Source: Cinnamomum chago (lineage: Eukaryota > Streptophyta > Magnoliopsida > Laurales > Lauraceae). Taken from it: DNA of 64,000 bases. The position numbers and the translations under genes are program-made. How positions within the stretch are numbered: position 1 is the stretch's first letter; each line of letters opens with the position of its first letter. Below the pieces are notes generated by a model. The model ran no database searches, had not been told where the DNA came from, and was given only the letters and a program-made list of their open reading frames with translations. Where the stretch lies: contig CP142453.1 of the NCBI GenBank assembly GCA_038049695.1, positions 1,319,501 through 1,383,500 of the forward strand, read 5' to 3'. Of this stretch, positions 1-12,161 are shown piece by piece.

Positions 1-1
1 C

Positions 2-1186
2 CTTGTCCCAGTCTGGATCAGAATCAAAGGTCTCCCCTACCACTGCTGGAGCCAGAATATCATCTTCTCCTTGGCAAGTTCAATAGGCCAACCAATCCAA
101 CTAGACTCCATCACAATGGTTCAAAGAATCCTCACATTCGCAAGGATCCAAGTCCTCCTAGACATCTCCAAACCCAAACACTCTTCTATCCTAGTAGACC
201 TTCAAGGAGAGCAAGAGATTGAACTGGAGGTGGAGTATGAATCCATTCCTTGCCCTTTCTGCCACTCGTCCAGACACCACAACCAGTCTTGCCCCTCCAA
301 CCCCAACACAGCTACCTCTCACCCCTCCAACCCCAAACCTGCAACCACCCAGCCACCTTCTACCCCCATCCTAGCAATCCCCTCTATCCAGCCCAACACC
401 TCACCAAATCCCTCCTCAGGCAACCCTCCCCTGCTACCTCTCCCAGTTTCAACCCAACCCAGCTCTCCCACTCTAAGCAATCCTATCAGTCACCAACCAG
501 CCTCCAACCAAAACCTCCACAAAGCCTCTCTTCCTCAATCCCCAACTACCACAGAAAAAGATAAAAATAAGCCATCATACCTCTCCATCAATGACCTTCC
601 TTATGATGTCGTCTCGGAAATTCTAGTCAAGATTCCAGCACCAGCAGTAGACACTTCCAACCCATTCTCCATTTTAGAAAACTACTCCTTCAAAGACCCA
701 GTCCTCAATCCCAGTCTGTATGGTAGGAACCTCCAATCTTACCATGAGGGCACTTCCTCCTCTTCCAACCAAGACAAGAGCTCCCCGGAACACCCCCCAG
801 GCACCCCAAAATCAAAGGCTCCCAACCCAGACGCTTCTCTCTCAAATCAGTCCCAACTCCCTCCTCATATCACTCGCCACTCCCAGCAGCCTCCACTCAA
901 TCCCCCTCTGTCTCCAATCTCTCAGCCTCCTCCCCTTGCAGACCCAGCTCTTCTAGCACCTCAGCATAAGTCTCCTCTCTCTCAGCCTCCCCTCCCTGTA
1001 GATTCAGCTCACCAAGCTCCTCTGCATAAGTCTCCACTTCTCCTCCAGGAGAAAGACAGCTCAGTATCCATCTCTACCACAGCAGCTGCAAAGCTCCCTA
1101 ACAAAGAGGCCAAACACCCCAAGGCCTCAAGCTCTGGTCCCATCACAAGAAGGTCTAGAAATAGAAACTCCAAATCTTCCCAATGA
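2..1186 (+). CDS. LINE ORF1, gag-like nucleic-acid-binding protein (5' truncated by window)
   Basis: The frame is open from base 2 to the TGA at 1184-1186, so the true start lies upstream. The first ~80 residues read like the DUF4283 gag-like domain of plant LINE ORF1 (PVWIRIKGLPYHCW near the left edge), followed by a perfect CCHC knuckle, C-x2-C-x4-H-x4-C, at about 260-301 (CPFC, then H, then C). The remaining ~270 residues are Pro/Ser-rich and low complexity, ending in a basic tail (TRRSRNRNSKSSQ). Known ORF1 proteins bind the element RNA; that role is inferred from family. The stop overlaps the ORF2 start codon as ATGA. A 14-residue stretch at 596-637 resembles the start of an F-box. Confidence 0.85.
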   Translation, partial: LVPVWIRIKGLPYHCWSQNIIFSLASSIGQPIQLDSITMVQRILTFARIQVLLDISKPKHSSILVDLQGEQEIELEVEYESIPCPFCHSSRHHNQSCPSNPNTATSHPSNPKPATTQPPSTPILAIPSIQPNTSPNPSSGNPPLLPLPVSTQPSSPTLSNPISHQPASNQNLHKASLPQSPTTTEKDKNKPSYLSINDLPYDVVSEILVKIPAPAVDTSNPFSILENYSFKDPVLNPSLYGRNLQSYHEGTSSSSNQDKSSPEHPPGTPKSKAPNPDASLSNQSQLPPHITRHSQQPPLNPPLSPISQPPPLADPALLAPQHKSPLSQPPLPVDSAHQAPLHKSPLLLQEKDSSVSISTTAAAKLPNKEAKHPKASSSGPITRRSRNRNSKSSQ

Positions 1187-4100
1187 TTAAAGCCCTCTAC
1201 TGGAACTGCAGGGGAATAGCCAACTCCCCAACAATTCGTGTGTTGGCAAATCTGGTTCATGTCCACTCTCCTGACATAATCTTCCTCTCAGAACCCATGA
1301 CCCCCTTTCCCTCTTTTCATTCCCTTCAGCTAAGCCAGTTTGGTTTTGACATCTTCTTCTCAAATTCCTCTCCAACAGGTATCCCCAGCCTCTGGTGCTT
1401 CTTCAAATCAACTCACCACCTCTCTATCTCCTTTTCAGACTCCTCTACCCAGCACCTTACCTTACTTTTATCTAACCCAGCTTCTGGCCCCAGCTCCCTC
1501 ATCACTGGCGTTTATGGGTCCACCAACCACACCCAAAGGAGACATCTCTGGAAAGTGCTGACTGATACTTCTTCAACAACCCTTCCCTGGTGCGTCCTTG
1601 GAGACTTCAATGCCACCCTCACCCATGAAGAAAAGCTAAGTATCCGCCAAACCAGCACCTCCTCTCTTAATGACTTCCAATCCACTCTAATGCTAGCAGG
1701 CCTGCAAGATATCAATTATTCAGGTAATAAGTATACCTGGTCCAACAATAGAAAGGGCCTCTCCTATGTGGCAGCAAGACTAGACAGAGTCCTTGTCAAT
1801 CAAACCTGGCTGGCCTCCTTCTCTGATCCTTCAGTCCTCCACCTAGCCAGAATATCCTCTGATCATAGCCCAATTCTCTTGCGCCATCACAACCCAATTC
1901 TAACTCCCCAAGCCCCCTTCAAATTTGAAATCAAATGGCTTCTTCATCCTACCTTCCAAGAAGTGGTCAAACTCAGCTGGGAAGCCCACCCTCAACCAAT
2001 TGGCAATCCTCAATATATCCTGGCTCAAAAGCTCATATCCCTGAAGAAAGCCCTCAAACACTGGAGTAGATTTACTTATGGATCCATCAATCAGAACATC
2101 CATTATGCAGAGGCTCAGGTTCAGCATCTCCAACAGCTTTATGACTCAGGCCCTTCAGAAGAAATCAGAGTCGATCTTATCAAAGCCAAATCAGGCCTTC
2201 ATGAGGTCCTCAAAGCTCAAGAAATCCACTGGAAACAGAGGTCCAGGATTTCTTGGCTGAAAGAAGGAGACTCCAACACCAGCTTTTTCCACCAATCAGC
2301 CAAGGCTAGAAGCTCCAATAACCTCATTCGGCAGATCTCCATTGCAGGTAAAATAGAGGAGGATCCTTCCACCATCCAGCAAGCAGCAGTGGATTTTTTT
2401 TCTAATCTCTTTAAATATTCCCAAGCCCCCTCTAGCCCCCATCTTTTCCAAATAGATAGCCCCAAGGTCTCATCAGCAGACAACAATTCCCTCACCTGCA
2501 TGCCCTCAGCTGAGGAGATCAAAGAAGCAGTCTTCTCCCTCAACCACAACAGTTCTCCAGGTCCGGACGGCTTCAATGGTAAGTTCTACACTTCAACTTG
2601 GGCCATCACAGGCAGCACAGTAACCCAGGCAGTCCAACATTTTTTCCACTCAAAAAAACTCCTCAAAGCTTCCAATGCATACTTCCTTGCTCTCATCCCC
2701 AAAACTAGCTCCCCATTATCCTTTACTGATTTCAGACCCATTAGCCTGCTTAACTTCTCCTACAAAATCATTTTCAAAATTCTGGCCACTAGACTCTCCA
2801 AGATCCTTCCAACCCTCATCTCCCCTCACCAAATAGTCTTCATTAAAGGCAGAAACACAACCCAGCACACAGCCCTGGCTTATGAACTTTTCCAGAAGCT
2901 CAATTTTAAATTCAAGCAAGGAGCCCTCTGCCTCAAACTGGACATATCTAAAGCTTTTGACAAGCTGGAGTGGCACTTCCTTTTTGCTGCCCTCAAATTC
3001 TTCAAATTCTCTGAAGATTGGATTTCCATGATCAAAGAATGTGTTTGCACACCTAGGGGCTTTGTCCTCATTAACCGTCTTCCCCAAGGTTTTTTTGGCT
3101 CTACCTGTGGCCTAAGACAGGGGGACCCTCTTTCCCCTTACCTCTTCATCATTGCTGAAGAGCTCCTGAGTCTCCATCTCCTCAGCCTCCAATCTAACAA
3201 GATCATTCTCCCCCTCTCCATCATTCCATCTACCCCTTGCCACCTTCTTTATGCAGATGACATTCTCATCCTCATGAAAGGCAATAGCAACGGAGTCAGA
3301 GCCCTGCAGGATCTTCTCGTGCATTACCAAGCAGCCTCCGGGCAATTTTTCAACCTTCAAAAGAGTCACCTCAAGTTTGGGAAATGCGGTCGCCGTAGGA
3401 AAAGCAAAATTTGCTCCATTCTTGGAATTCAGGAATCCTCAGCCCAATTAACTTATCTGGGTATCTCCATTGTGCTAGGCACTAAAAAAAAAATCCACTT
3501 TCTTCCCCTCCTAGACAAAGTCAACAAGAGACTGCAGTCGTGGAAAACAAAATTCCTCTCCTTCGCAGACCGCCTAATCCTCATCAGACATGTGCTGTCC
3601 AGTATGGCAATCCACCTCGCAGCCTCTCTGCCTCTTCCATCCTCCACTTGCATCGCCCTAGAGAAAGCAATGAGACTGTTTCTCTGGTAAGGAAATTCCA
3701 ATCTTTCCAAATTCCACTATGTTAGATGGTCAACTGTCTCTCTCCCCAAGGAAGAAGGGGGCCTGGGCATCCGCAAGCTCTCAGATATTAACGCTGCTTC
3801 CTTCATCAAGCTGGGATGGCAGGCTTTCACCGGGAATTCCCTATGGTCTTCCTGGTTCAAAGCAAGATACTTCAAATACCTCTCCATATGGAGCCCAGCC
3901 ACCTCCCCAAACGGCTCTTGCATCTGGAAGAAAATCAGGAAGCTGGCACACCACATCCATCTAGGAAGTTACTGGACCTTTGGTAATGGCCAGGACATAA
4001 ACCTGTGGCATGACCCCTGGGCAGAAGAACTCCCTCTCTCTACAAAATTCCCCCACTACCACTTCCCTCAGGATCAAAGGCTATCTTCGCTGATCCAAGC

Positions 4101-4792
4101 AGACGGATGGTCTATCCCAAACAATTTGCCCCCAGACATCCACAAATACCTCTCAGACTCCATCTCCTCCCTCTCCCCAGGCCTCCACACTCAGGACTCC
4201 CTCAGATGGAGAAACTCTACTGACGGCCTCCTTACTATGAAGACAGCTTGGCACCTTATTCGATCAAGAGCCCCCCCTGGTCTGGCCTCCCTACATCTGG
4301 AATGGAATCTGCCTTCCCAAAGTCAGCTGCTTTGAATGGCGTCTTATGCACAACAAGACCCCAACAGAGTCTAGACTGAAGAGAATGGGGTTTTCCCTAG
4401 CTTCCTGATGCAATATATGCTGCCAAGATGAAGACTCCCCAGCTCACCTTTTCTTCCAATGTCACCAAGCAAAATCTCTCTGGCTCTGGCTCTTCCAAAT
4501 AGCTAACATTTCAGTTCCAATCTCCTTGTCAGCCTCCACCATATGGGCAGCTCTCTCTAGTGGAAACGACCATGGCGGGAAAAAACACATAGCAACCATC
4601 ATCATCAACGTATGCTACTATCTATGGAAGGCTAGAAACACGGCTACCTTTGAAGGCAAGAGGATCCCTATCTCAGTCATCCAGCAGCAAGTTCAGGAAA
4701 TTCTCTCTTTCTCTCTAGGGAAGATCTCGAAGCCTTTTTGTAGTCTCCAGCTCAGAAATATCCTGCTCTTCCTCAATACCCCTGCAGGATGA
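1183..4792 (+). pseudogene. LINE ORF2: endonuclease-reverse transcriptase, disrupted
   Basis: The ATG at 1183 gives MIKALYWNCRGI, the usual start of the EEP endonuclease. Its motifs follow: LSEP, GDFNA, YTWSNN, RLDR and SDHSP. The reverse transcriptase holds SPGPDGF, FRPISLLNFSYKI, LDISKAFD, GLRQGDPLSPYLF and the catalytic YADD at residues 690-693. A TAA at 3688-3690 interrupts the frame just after the RT; the same frame stays coding-like to about 4285. One shift into the next frame then continues, through a TGA at 4406-4408, into a C-terminal zinc-finger region (C-x2-C-x7-H-x4-C near 4415-4462) and ends at 4792. An intact protein would nick target DNA and prime reverse transcription. No RNase H domain follows. 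Confidence 0.9.
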
Positions 4793-5306
4793 TCCATTAG
4801 CGAAGCTCTCTCCCAGATCCGCCCTCTGGTTTCCTCCATCTATCTTCGCCCTCCTCCGGCCAGAGATCTGCGTCCCCCTCCCCTCGGCGTCCCCCCTCCT
4901 GTAGCTCTCTGCAGGTCTCCCTAAGCCTGCTCTGCTCCCCTGCTGTAAATCCATCCTTTGGAAGGTTCCTCAAGCTCATCAGGCAGCTTCTCTGCTCCTC
5001 TTCTCCGCTGCAAGCTCTGGCGATTCCCTCAAGCTCATCCGGCAGCTCCTCTGCTCCTCTTCTCCACAGCAAGCTCTGTCGATTTCCATCTCAATTCGGC
5101 TATTTTCCCCTCTTAGCTTCTTCGCCCATCTGTTGGGGCTTTCTTAATTTAGCTTTTAGGTTAGGTCTTTCGGGGGTCCATTGACCCTTTTCCCTATTGG
5201 GGGTCCAATTTCAACCCATGTATCTCATTGGGGGTCCAGGATGACCCATGTATTTTTTCCCTTCTTTTTTCTAATGCAATTATCCTTAAAGCAAAAAAAA
5301 AAAAAA
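4793..5306 (+). other. LINE 3' UTR with poly(A) tail
   Basis: This stretch between the ORF2 stop and the A14 tail is CT-rich and has no coding potential on the plus strand. It contains a 59-bp direct duplication (4969-5027 and 5028-5086) and three copies of GGGGTCCA between about 5172 and 5243. Open frames on the opposite strand here come from its skewed composition. Confidence 0.75.
4969..5086 (+). repeat. Two 59-bp tandem units in LINE 3' UTR
   Basis: Unit 1 (4969-5027) and unit 2 (5028-5086) both start CTCAAGCTCATC and share CTCTGCTCCTCTTCTCC and GCAAGCTCTG, with a few substitutions. Confidence 0.8.
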
Positions 5307-6243
5307 TGTGGGATCAAGAGCACTCCAGAGTCCAGAATATGGAATGGAGAAGTAGGAAAGAAAGATCATTTGTCTTGAAACTGTGTTTAAATTACATGGT
5401 CATTTGGTCAAAAGTCAAATCCTAGTTTCCTAAAAATTAAACTGACTCAGTTTACATCGTGGAAGTGCTCATGACTTGTAGTGGGGAGTGATTTTTAGAA
5501 AAAGATTTGAGCCACTCTACTGGAAGAGTACTGTAATGAAAACTTGAAATTTTGTGGTCATCACTGGAATTTGGTGACCTTTTTAAATGGAGCTCACTCA
5601 TTCAAAATCTAAACATTTCAAAAGAAACATCGCTTTCTTGAAGGGGCTCTTGCCAAATTTCTATAATGAAATTTGAGCACACCATCATATTCATCATGTA
5701 TACTACACATGAATAAGATTACATCCATGTATCTTGTATATGATCATTCTGATGCTAGAACCAAGTATTATTTGAGTAAACTTTGGCACAAGTGGAAGAC
5801 CTATCCTATTTGGATTTTGCTGAGAGGCCCAACTGTATAGCATCACCAAATTTAATGCGGTTCAAGGAGCCTGAAAATTCAGGCTCCCACTGCTGTCGGT
5901 CTCTGCTTTGGCTCATTTTAATTTCCCATTGGAACCCCAGTCCAAAAAAAAAAAAGAACGAACCAAATTTTGAATCTACTTCTTTATCACTGGACATTCC
6001 CATAAGAGCCCATCATCACTTTAGTACTCACTCAATTAAGCCCTCTTGCAGTCAGATTCATATTGAAAAAAGGCGGCACACCGATTAATCCCTTTTGCAC
6101 TTGGACTCGGACCCGAACACAACATTGGTCCAGTCCAATTTATAGACCAGGGCTGGGCCCTTAGTCCAATGGACAAGGATAGAGCAGAAACCCACTCCAT
6201 ATCTGAATCAAAAGTGTAAATCTTTAGCATGAGATCGTTTCTC
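5307..6243. other. Intergenic, no gene seen
   Basis: AT-rich sequence without a convincing coding frame or recognisable repeat. Short open frames here contain homopolymer runs and no known motif. Confidence 0.5.
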
Positions 6244-6246
6244 TTA

Positions 6247-6518
6247 AGGCGGGTGTGTTTCCGTGGAATTGAATTCCTAGAAATTCGTGGTAAAATTAGT
6301 AAAAAGGTGAATGGGGAAAGAAAAGATTAGTAAAGAGGTGAAAAATATTAGGTCATGAAGATGAAAAAGTGACCCTCACTTTTCTAGAACTTGATTTACC
6401 GAGATGTATGGCTGGGTATTATTTGATTGCCATTTATGAAGCTACATGACTTCATCATCTCAAATAAGTCAATTTTAGCCCTTCCAGGGAATTCAGCTCC
6501 AGAAAAGCAAGCGGGCAC
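6247..6518. mobile_element. Tourist/Harbinger-like MITE (272 bp)
   Basis: The imperfect terminal inverted repeats are about 30 bp: the left end runs into GGAATTGAATTCC and the reverse complement of the right end into GGAGCTGAATTCC. TTA trinucleotides flank both ends (6244-6246 and 6519-6521), the target duplication expected for PIF/Harbinger-type MITEs. No coding capacity. Confidence 0.6.
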
Positions 6519-6557
6519 TTAGAGAAATCATGCATCTCAAATGAACAAAATAAAATG

Positions 6558-7043
6558 GGGTTTTGACATATCAATCCTCTTTAAACCCGATTTCTCCAAA
6601 TTCATGATAGAAATTCAAAAATCGTCACCAGAATTGCTTGACTCCAGTCAACATGTTTTCTTAAACGTTTTTGCCCCAGATCCCATTTTATCATGAGAAC
6701 AATATATGTCACAGAAATTAATAAATCCCATAATATCATGGCTTTTATGCAACATTTTTGGAATTTTTTTCCTTAATGACAGAACATGAGAAATGGTGAT
6801 CAAATGTATATTTGCTTTTCACAAAATGTCTTTTTATTGTTTTATAAAAAAAATAAATTCATTTGCTGGTGGTAGAAAGCGTACTATATGAAAACTAAAA
6901 ATCCCATCATATCATTGGATATGGGCAAAAAAATTATAAAAAAAATGCTGACCGGAGTCAGGCGACTTGACAACATTTTCTAAATTTCAATCATATATAA
7001 ATTTAGGAGAACCAGATTTAGGGAGGACTAATATGTCAAAACC
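6558..7043. mobile_element. Foldback MITE, probably MULE-derived (486 bp)
   Basis: The ends are inverted copies for roughly 100 bp. The left starts GGGTTTTGACATAT and the reverse complement of the right starts GGTTTTGACATAT, both followed by a diverged TCCTC...CTCC...AAATT pattern. The flanking 9-mers AATAAAATG (6549-6557) and ACTAAAATG (7044-7052) differ at one base, fitting the 9-bp duplication of Mutator-like elements. No coding frame inside. Confidence 0.6.
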
Positions 7044-8640
7044 ACTAAAATGTATTCTGAAACATCATACTTCCTTCCTCATGCCCCAACAATAAGAAGG
7101 CCAGGGCAACTCAGTGACCTGAGACAGCTGACATGATAACTAGTAAACACCATCGTAGGTGGTTGATGCTCCATATCGTCCTACATTCAAAGCCAATGGG
7201 ATGGGTATACCTTCTTCTTCTCTTTTTATCTTAAACCCTTTTTAGCTGGAAAGGGCTGCCTTTTACATAAAAGAGTTGGAAATGTCCATCAATGGTGGCA
7301 TCTTAATATTCCAGTGCTGGGACAAACACTGGAGAATGGACCATGCATGAAAAGAAATTAGATATCCAGGAAGGATACATTTCATGAGTCTCAGGAATAA
7401 CCAGTCCTGAATTTCGGACTTCTACACGCCAAAGTAAGAAATATAGATAGAGAAGGTCATCCTTACGTTTTATAAGTCCAGCGCAATAAGTTCACTCTAG
7501 ATTGATGAGATAAGACTAAAATGATATTTTGATGATAAACAAATCTAAAATGATCACGTTGTTTAATTTAAATAGAATTTGGCATTGAAACCTTGCATTA
7601 ATATGATATGAAAACAACCAAATTAACTCAAAAAAAGATCACTCTCCTGAATTCTTTAGAAAATTAAATGTTGCAACCAGGCCAATAGGCCAACGGAACC
7701 TAAGAAACATGAGACCACCTTGTCCTGCATGCAATATATACACAATTTTTGCACTAAAAAGGAGCTTGGAAACGGTTTATGCTCCATCTAGAGACTAGAG
7801 AGATACCCACTTTCTTTAATGGTTTGTTCACCACCCAAGGCGGACGCGTGTAAATTTCTATGTGTACACATGAACCCAAAAGCATTGTGTGTGGGACATT
7901 ATTAAAGTGATGTTGATGTTACATTACCAAAATGCTAGCCCCCAGATAAGGTTGATGGTGGTAATCCATTACAAACTTGCCTGTAAATTAAATGCTCAAT
8001 CATCCAAGAATTCCGAACCCAATTTAAATTGCAGTTCTTGGAAGAGGAAGAGGAAGATAATCTTGGTATTAACCAACTGCTTAATGTTACGTGAGCCCCG
8101 CAATAAATAAATAAATAAATATATATATATATATATGGACCACCCTATTTCTAGCACAATATAAGGTAAATCACTGTCAAGAGTTCTGTGTGAGTATTAC
8201 TTCTCCAAACTCACAATTTGCATTGCCATCTGCGGCGAATGATTCCCCACTATAAGAATTTGTGCTTACCAGTAGAAAAAAAAAAAGAGGAGTTTGTGAA
8301 TTGTGTTTCTGTTCTAACCATCATAGATAGCTCTTCCTCTCCACACGACATCGTGTTCCTTGTCCAAGTTCACTAAAATACATGGAACCAAGTCCTGCAT
8401 AAACAACCCAACAAACAATTTAAATTCCATATGAACTGCAAGATTAAAGAATTGAACAGTTAGGAGGGAAAGTTTTTTGCTCTCAGTTAGCAAGGAAAGT
8501 TGGTATGATGACCAGGTGTAATCTCATCTCTTTAGGAGCGAACTATCAACATAGTGACACGACTTGAGTTCGAGATTATGATTAATCCGAGATAATCTTG
8601 AGTCGCGTTGTATACTTACTCCTGTGAACCTCAAACACAT
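7044..8640. other. Intergenic, no gene seen
   Basis: AT-rich DNA with one microsatellite at 8102-8136. No coding frame with a recognisable domain on either strand. Confidence 0.5.
8102..8136. repeat. Compound microsatellite (AATA)n(AT)n
   Basis: About 4.5 AATA units run directly into about eight AT units. Confidence 0.95.
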
Positions 8641-10994
8641 TAAAATTCACAAGGGATATCGAATACATATTATGCGGAATATCAATAATATACATTACTT
8701 GTAAAACAAAATTCAATTACACTATGTACAAACCAATCACTTGCATATTTAAACACAATGCAAGGATTTAAAGTGTGAAACGTATAAAATATTTTCAAAA
8801 CCATTATCAAAAGTTTTATTTCCAATTCTCGTTTCAATATCATAATCATATGATTTTGCTTCACTTCCACTCAACTAGTCCTCGTGGAGGAACCGGATTG
8901 GACGTTTTCGCTAGCGTTGTAGCTTCAGAAGGACCAGTATGGGCAGCTGTGCCTGTAATGCCATCAATAACACTATGAATTTGACAATTCAGCAATGTAT
9001 AAATAATTACATGATTGCATGTGTTAAATAAACATTTAATTCATCTAACTCTTTGTTAGACCAGTACAAATTCAATTCATAATCAATAAGAGTCTTTATA
9101 TTTGACAAACTACAATAGCATTTCAATTTCAATTCATATTCCATCTTCCTTAATAAGGAAGGATTTCCATCTTCCACACTGAAGGATTCATATATTGTGG
9201 GACTTATCAGAGCCTGGGCCAGGGGCAACTGATATCACCACGGAGTTCCGGAACACCCCAAATAATCTGCTGCAGCAGAAACAGCTCTAATGAGCTTACA
9301 GAAATCACTATGTAGTGCCAGACTCAAAAGTAACAATATAATAATTCTGTTTAATTACAATTAACGGATGCAATTCAATTTCGATTTACAATCCAATTTG
9401 GACACAATTCAATGTACCAATTCCCATTATCTAATACCAACCATTAAGGTGTTATCCTTAGTTGTTTAATGTACCTGTTATTTTTTATGACATCACAGTT
9501 TATGTGAATTTTGTACATTAAATCCTCTTAATTAACACCCATGGTGGTAAAACAACATTGCTAGCCTCGATATAATCAATACGCTTTATCTTTAAAAATC
9601 AGAAATTAATTCTGAAATTATACTAATCTCGTACAATCCATCAATGTATTATCAATTAGCTTTGGAACCTAATATTATCATTGAATTACAAGTACGTACT
9701 AGCTTTGGTTAACCTTTTGGTTAATATACATTTCATTTTGGATCAAAATTCAAAGATAACATTTTATGGAATTAGTAATAAATTTCTTATTCATTAATTA
9801 CACTATAATTAGTCTTTAAACTAATTTTTATAGACCATTTATGATCCTAAAACCAAGACTTGATTTAAAAAGAATCAATTTCCACTTAAGGTCCGATCGA
9901 TCGGCCTGAATTTCATCCCAATTAAGGGCTTGTCCGATCGATCGGACCTGCAACGAACTCAGTTGTAGAATCCTGAAACCGATCTCTTTGTTCATTTCTT
10001 TCAATTTTGTACATAAATTAGGACCTTCTGTCCCCTCCTCAATCATCATTCATTCATATAAACCCTTCTCCAAACATTATTTCATCTAATCAATCCATAC
10101 CATCAATTAAACCCTAAGAATATGGCTAAAATCAAAACTACAACAAAACTCAAGAAAAACCATATCCATTAGCATATAAACATAAATATCTGTTTATACT
10201 TGCCTTATAGTAGAGGTGATACAAAAACCCTTTTCTTTTGAGCTCTAATTGACACAAAAGTACCAAATTTCAAGCCCGAATATCAAGAGTAAACCAAAAA
10301 ACGAATCCTTATGAGCTATCCATGACAAATATCTATCCTAATCACACATGAACACTTGAAAAGCCAACAAAAACCTAAACTACTTACTTGTAACTCAACA
10401 AGAAGCAAATCACATCTCTTCCTTTAACTTAATCCCCAAAGAAAACTTGAAGAAGATGATGTACACAATCCTTCTCTTGAAAATCACTTGAAAAACTTCA
10501 AATTTGATCATAAGAAGAAGAAATGAAGAAGAGAAGCAACTCTCAACCTCTCTCTTTCTCACTGTTGTTAGGGACATCACCGAATGAACATATTCTAGGT
10601 TCATTTAGAACCTTATAGAATACACTTTTGCACTTAAATCCTATATTTTCGATATATTTATAATTTGAGTCAAATCAAGACTTACTTGACTCATTTCAAG
10701 TCAAACGAAAATGTATTTATTATGAAAATTGTTGTACTCATCAAGATACACATGTTGACATCAAGTTTTACCGTATCCGACGAAATACATATAAGCCCGT
10801 ATTTATGGAAAAGTCCTTAATATCAACAATTTGGGTATAAAATCAACTCAATTAAGCTAATCTCTTTCAAAATTGTTCATTATACTTATTTCATCTATTT
10901 GAGACTAATTTGATCATTTTTAGTCGTTAACCATCATTAAGTTCGTTAATCTTGATTAATTAGAGTTAATTTGGATTAATTCGGGATGGAGTGT
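8640..10994 (-). mobile_element. Probable LTR-retrotransposon non-coding region or solo LTR, minus strand
   Basis: Read on the minus strand, the region starts TGTTACACTCC near 10994, similar to the TGTAACACCC starts common in plant Ty3-type LTRs, and runs about 2.3 kb without a real ORF. It contains paired CCGATCGATCGG palindromes near 9893-9947. No second LTR, coding domain or clean target duplication was found, so both boundaries and class are uncertain. Confidence 0.35.
9890..9947. repeat. Paired CCGATCGATCGG palindromes
   Basis: GGTCCGATCGATCGG at 9890-9904 and the perfect 16-bp palindrome GTCCGATCGATCGGAC at 9932-9947 lie 27 bp apart inside the LTR-like region. Confidence 0.85.
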
Positions 10995-11443
10995 AACACA
11001 CAGTGTTCTAGATCATATACTCTTAATAACGGAATGAATTGTGTGCGCCACAGAAAATCGTGATGATCTAGTTTTATGTAGGATGTGGATCGTTTGAATT
11101 GTAGAAGTTGATGTACAAGAAGAAGATGAGATTGCCATTTGAGATGATGATAATGGTTTAAGTCTCTATTGCTGTGATGCCATATTACAATAGAATTCTC
11201 TATGAAGGTAACATGGGCATCTGTAACACAAGGTGTGCCCCAAATATAATTATTAGTGAGTTACCAGTGTGTATTATACAGAGGTGTTCACAAAGATAAT
11301 ACTCAAAATTTAAGAAACTGATACACAGCGATACAGGTGATTGGATAATATGAGTAAAGTTTTTCTATTTCATCCATTGGGTGTCCAATCGAAAGATCAA
11401 TCCATAAAAATCTCAATTCGTTTTTAATAAAATGCGGGTGTTG
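10995..11443. other. Intergenic, nothing recognised
   Basis: Short AT-rich stretch between the LTR-like region and the solo LTR; no gene or repeat recognised. Confidence 0.4.
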
Positions 11444-11837
11444 GTGGCTGTTAGGGTTTTTATAGATTGCAATTTGATGGATGCATTTCATTCTAGCATC
11501 ATTTGATTTACACACTTGCATTGTTTTAAATAAACTTGAAATCTTGTTTTATTCATGCATTGCTTTTAAGATTTATAAAAGTATTGATTTATGCATGATT
11601 TGTTTTTAATCTTGGATGCATTTGATTTAGAAAAGAGTTTTCAAGAAATCAAGCAAGCCTTTGTTTTAAAAGTTTTGAATCTTTTTAGGCTTTTTATGTC
11701 ATGTTTTAAAAACCTTTAGAATATTTAAAACATGTTTTCCTAGCTTGATTTAGTTGCCAAAAGGTCCCCCAAAGAAATAACTTTGAAATGACAAAAGTTG
11801 GATTTTTTGTCAAAAGGGGGTTGTCCCGGCAGTGTCG

Positions 11838-12001
11838 CCGGTCGACCGAGATACAGGTCTCGGTCGACCGAGACAACTGCAGGCAAAATTTGCCTGGGAG
11901 CACCAACGGTCAGAAATATGACCGTTGTGTGTTCTCGGTCGACCGAGGCCTGTTTGCCGGTCGACCGAGGACTAGCCGTTGGCAACTTTTTGCTATAAAT
12001 A
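11838..12001 (+). promoter_or_regulatory. LTR promoter: palindrome cluster and TATA box
   Basis: Four copies of GGTCGACC lie at 11840, 11862, 11937 and 11959. Between them are a 9-bp inverted repeat (CAACGGTCA 11904-11912, TGACCGTTG 11919-11927) and a near-palindrome at 11879-11895. TATAAATA follows at 11994-12001. Clustered CG-rich palindromes just upstream of the TATA box are known from Sirevirus LTRs; a promoter role is inferred. Confidence 0.6.
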
Positions 12002-12161
12002 TGAGTTCTTTCCCTTGCCAAAAGTTGAGAATTTTTAACCCCTCCTTGAGAGGATTTGAGGCATATCAAAAGGGAAGAGAACCAAGGGATGAAGGGGATG
12101 ATTAGGAAAGCTAAAGCTTGGATTAATGAAGTTAAACCACCAAGTAGGCTCTTCCTTTGTT

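Larger units (their letters stand above)
1..5306 (+). mobile_element. L1-like LINE retrotransposon, 3' part
   Basis: The element enters from the left edge and ends in a 14-A tail at 5293-5306. In order it holds a gag-like ORF1, an ORF2 with endonuclease, reverse transcriptase and C-terminal zinc-finger regions, and a roughly 500-bp 3' UTR. The order ORF1-EN-RT-3'UTR-poly(A) is that of plant L1-type LINEs. The 5' end lies outside the window, so length and target-site duplication cannot be judged. In-frame stops and a frameshift in ORF2 mark this copy as inactive. Confidence 0.93.

Noticed and set aside
4715..5072. Minus-strand open frames over the LINE 3' UTR
   Set aside because: They arise from CT-rich composition and the 59-bp duplication; no domain.
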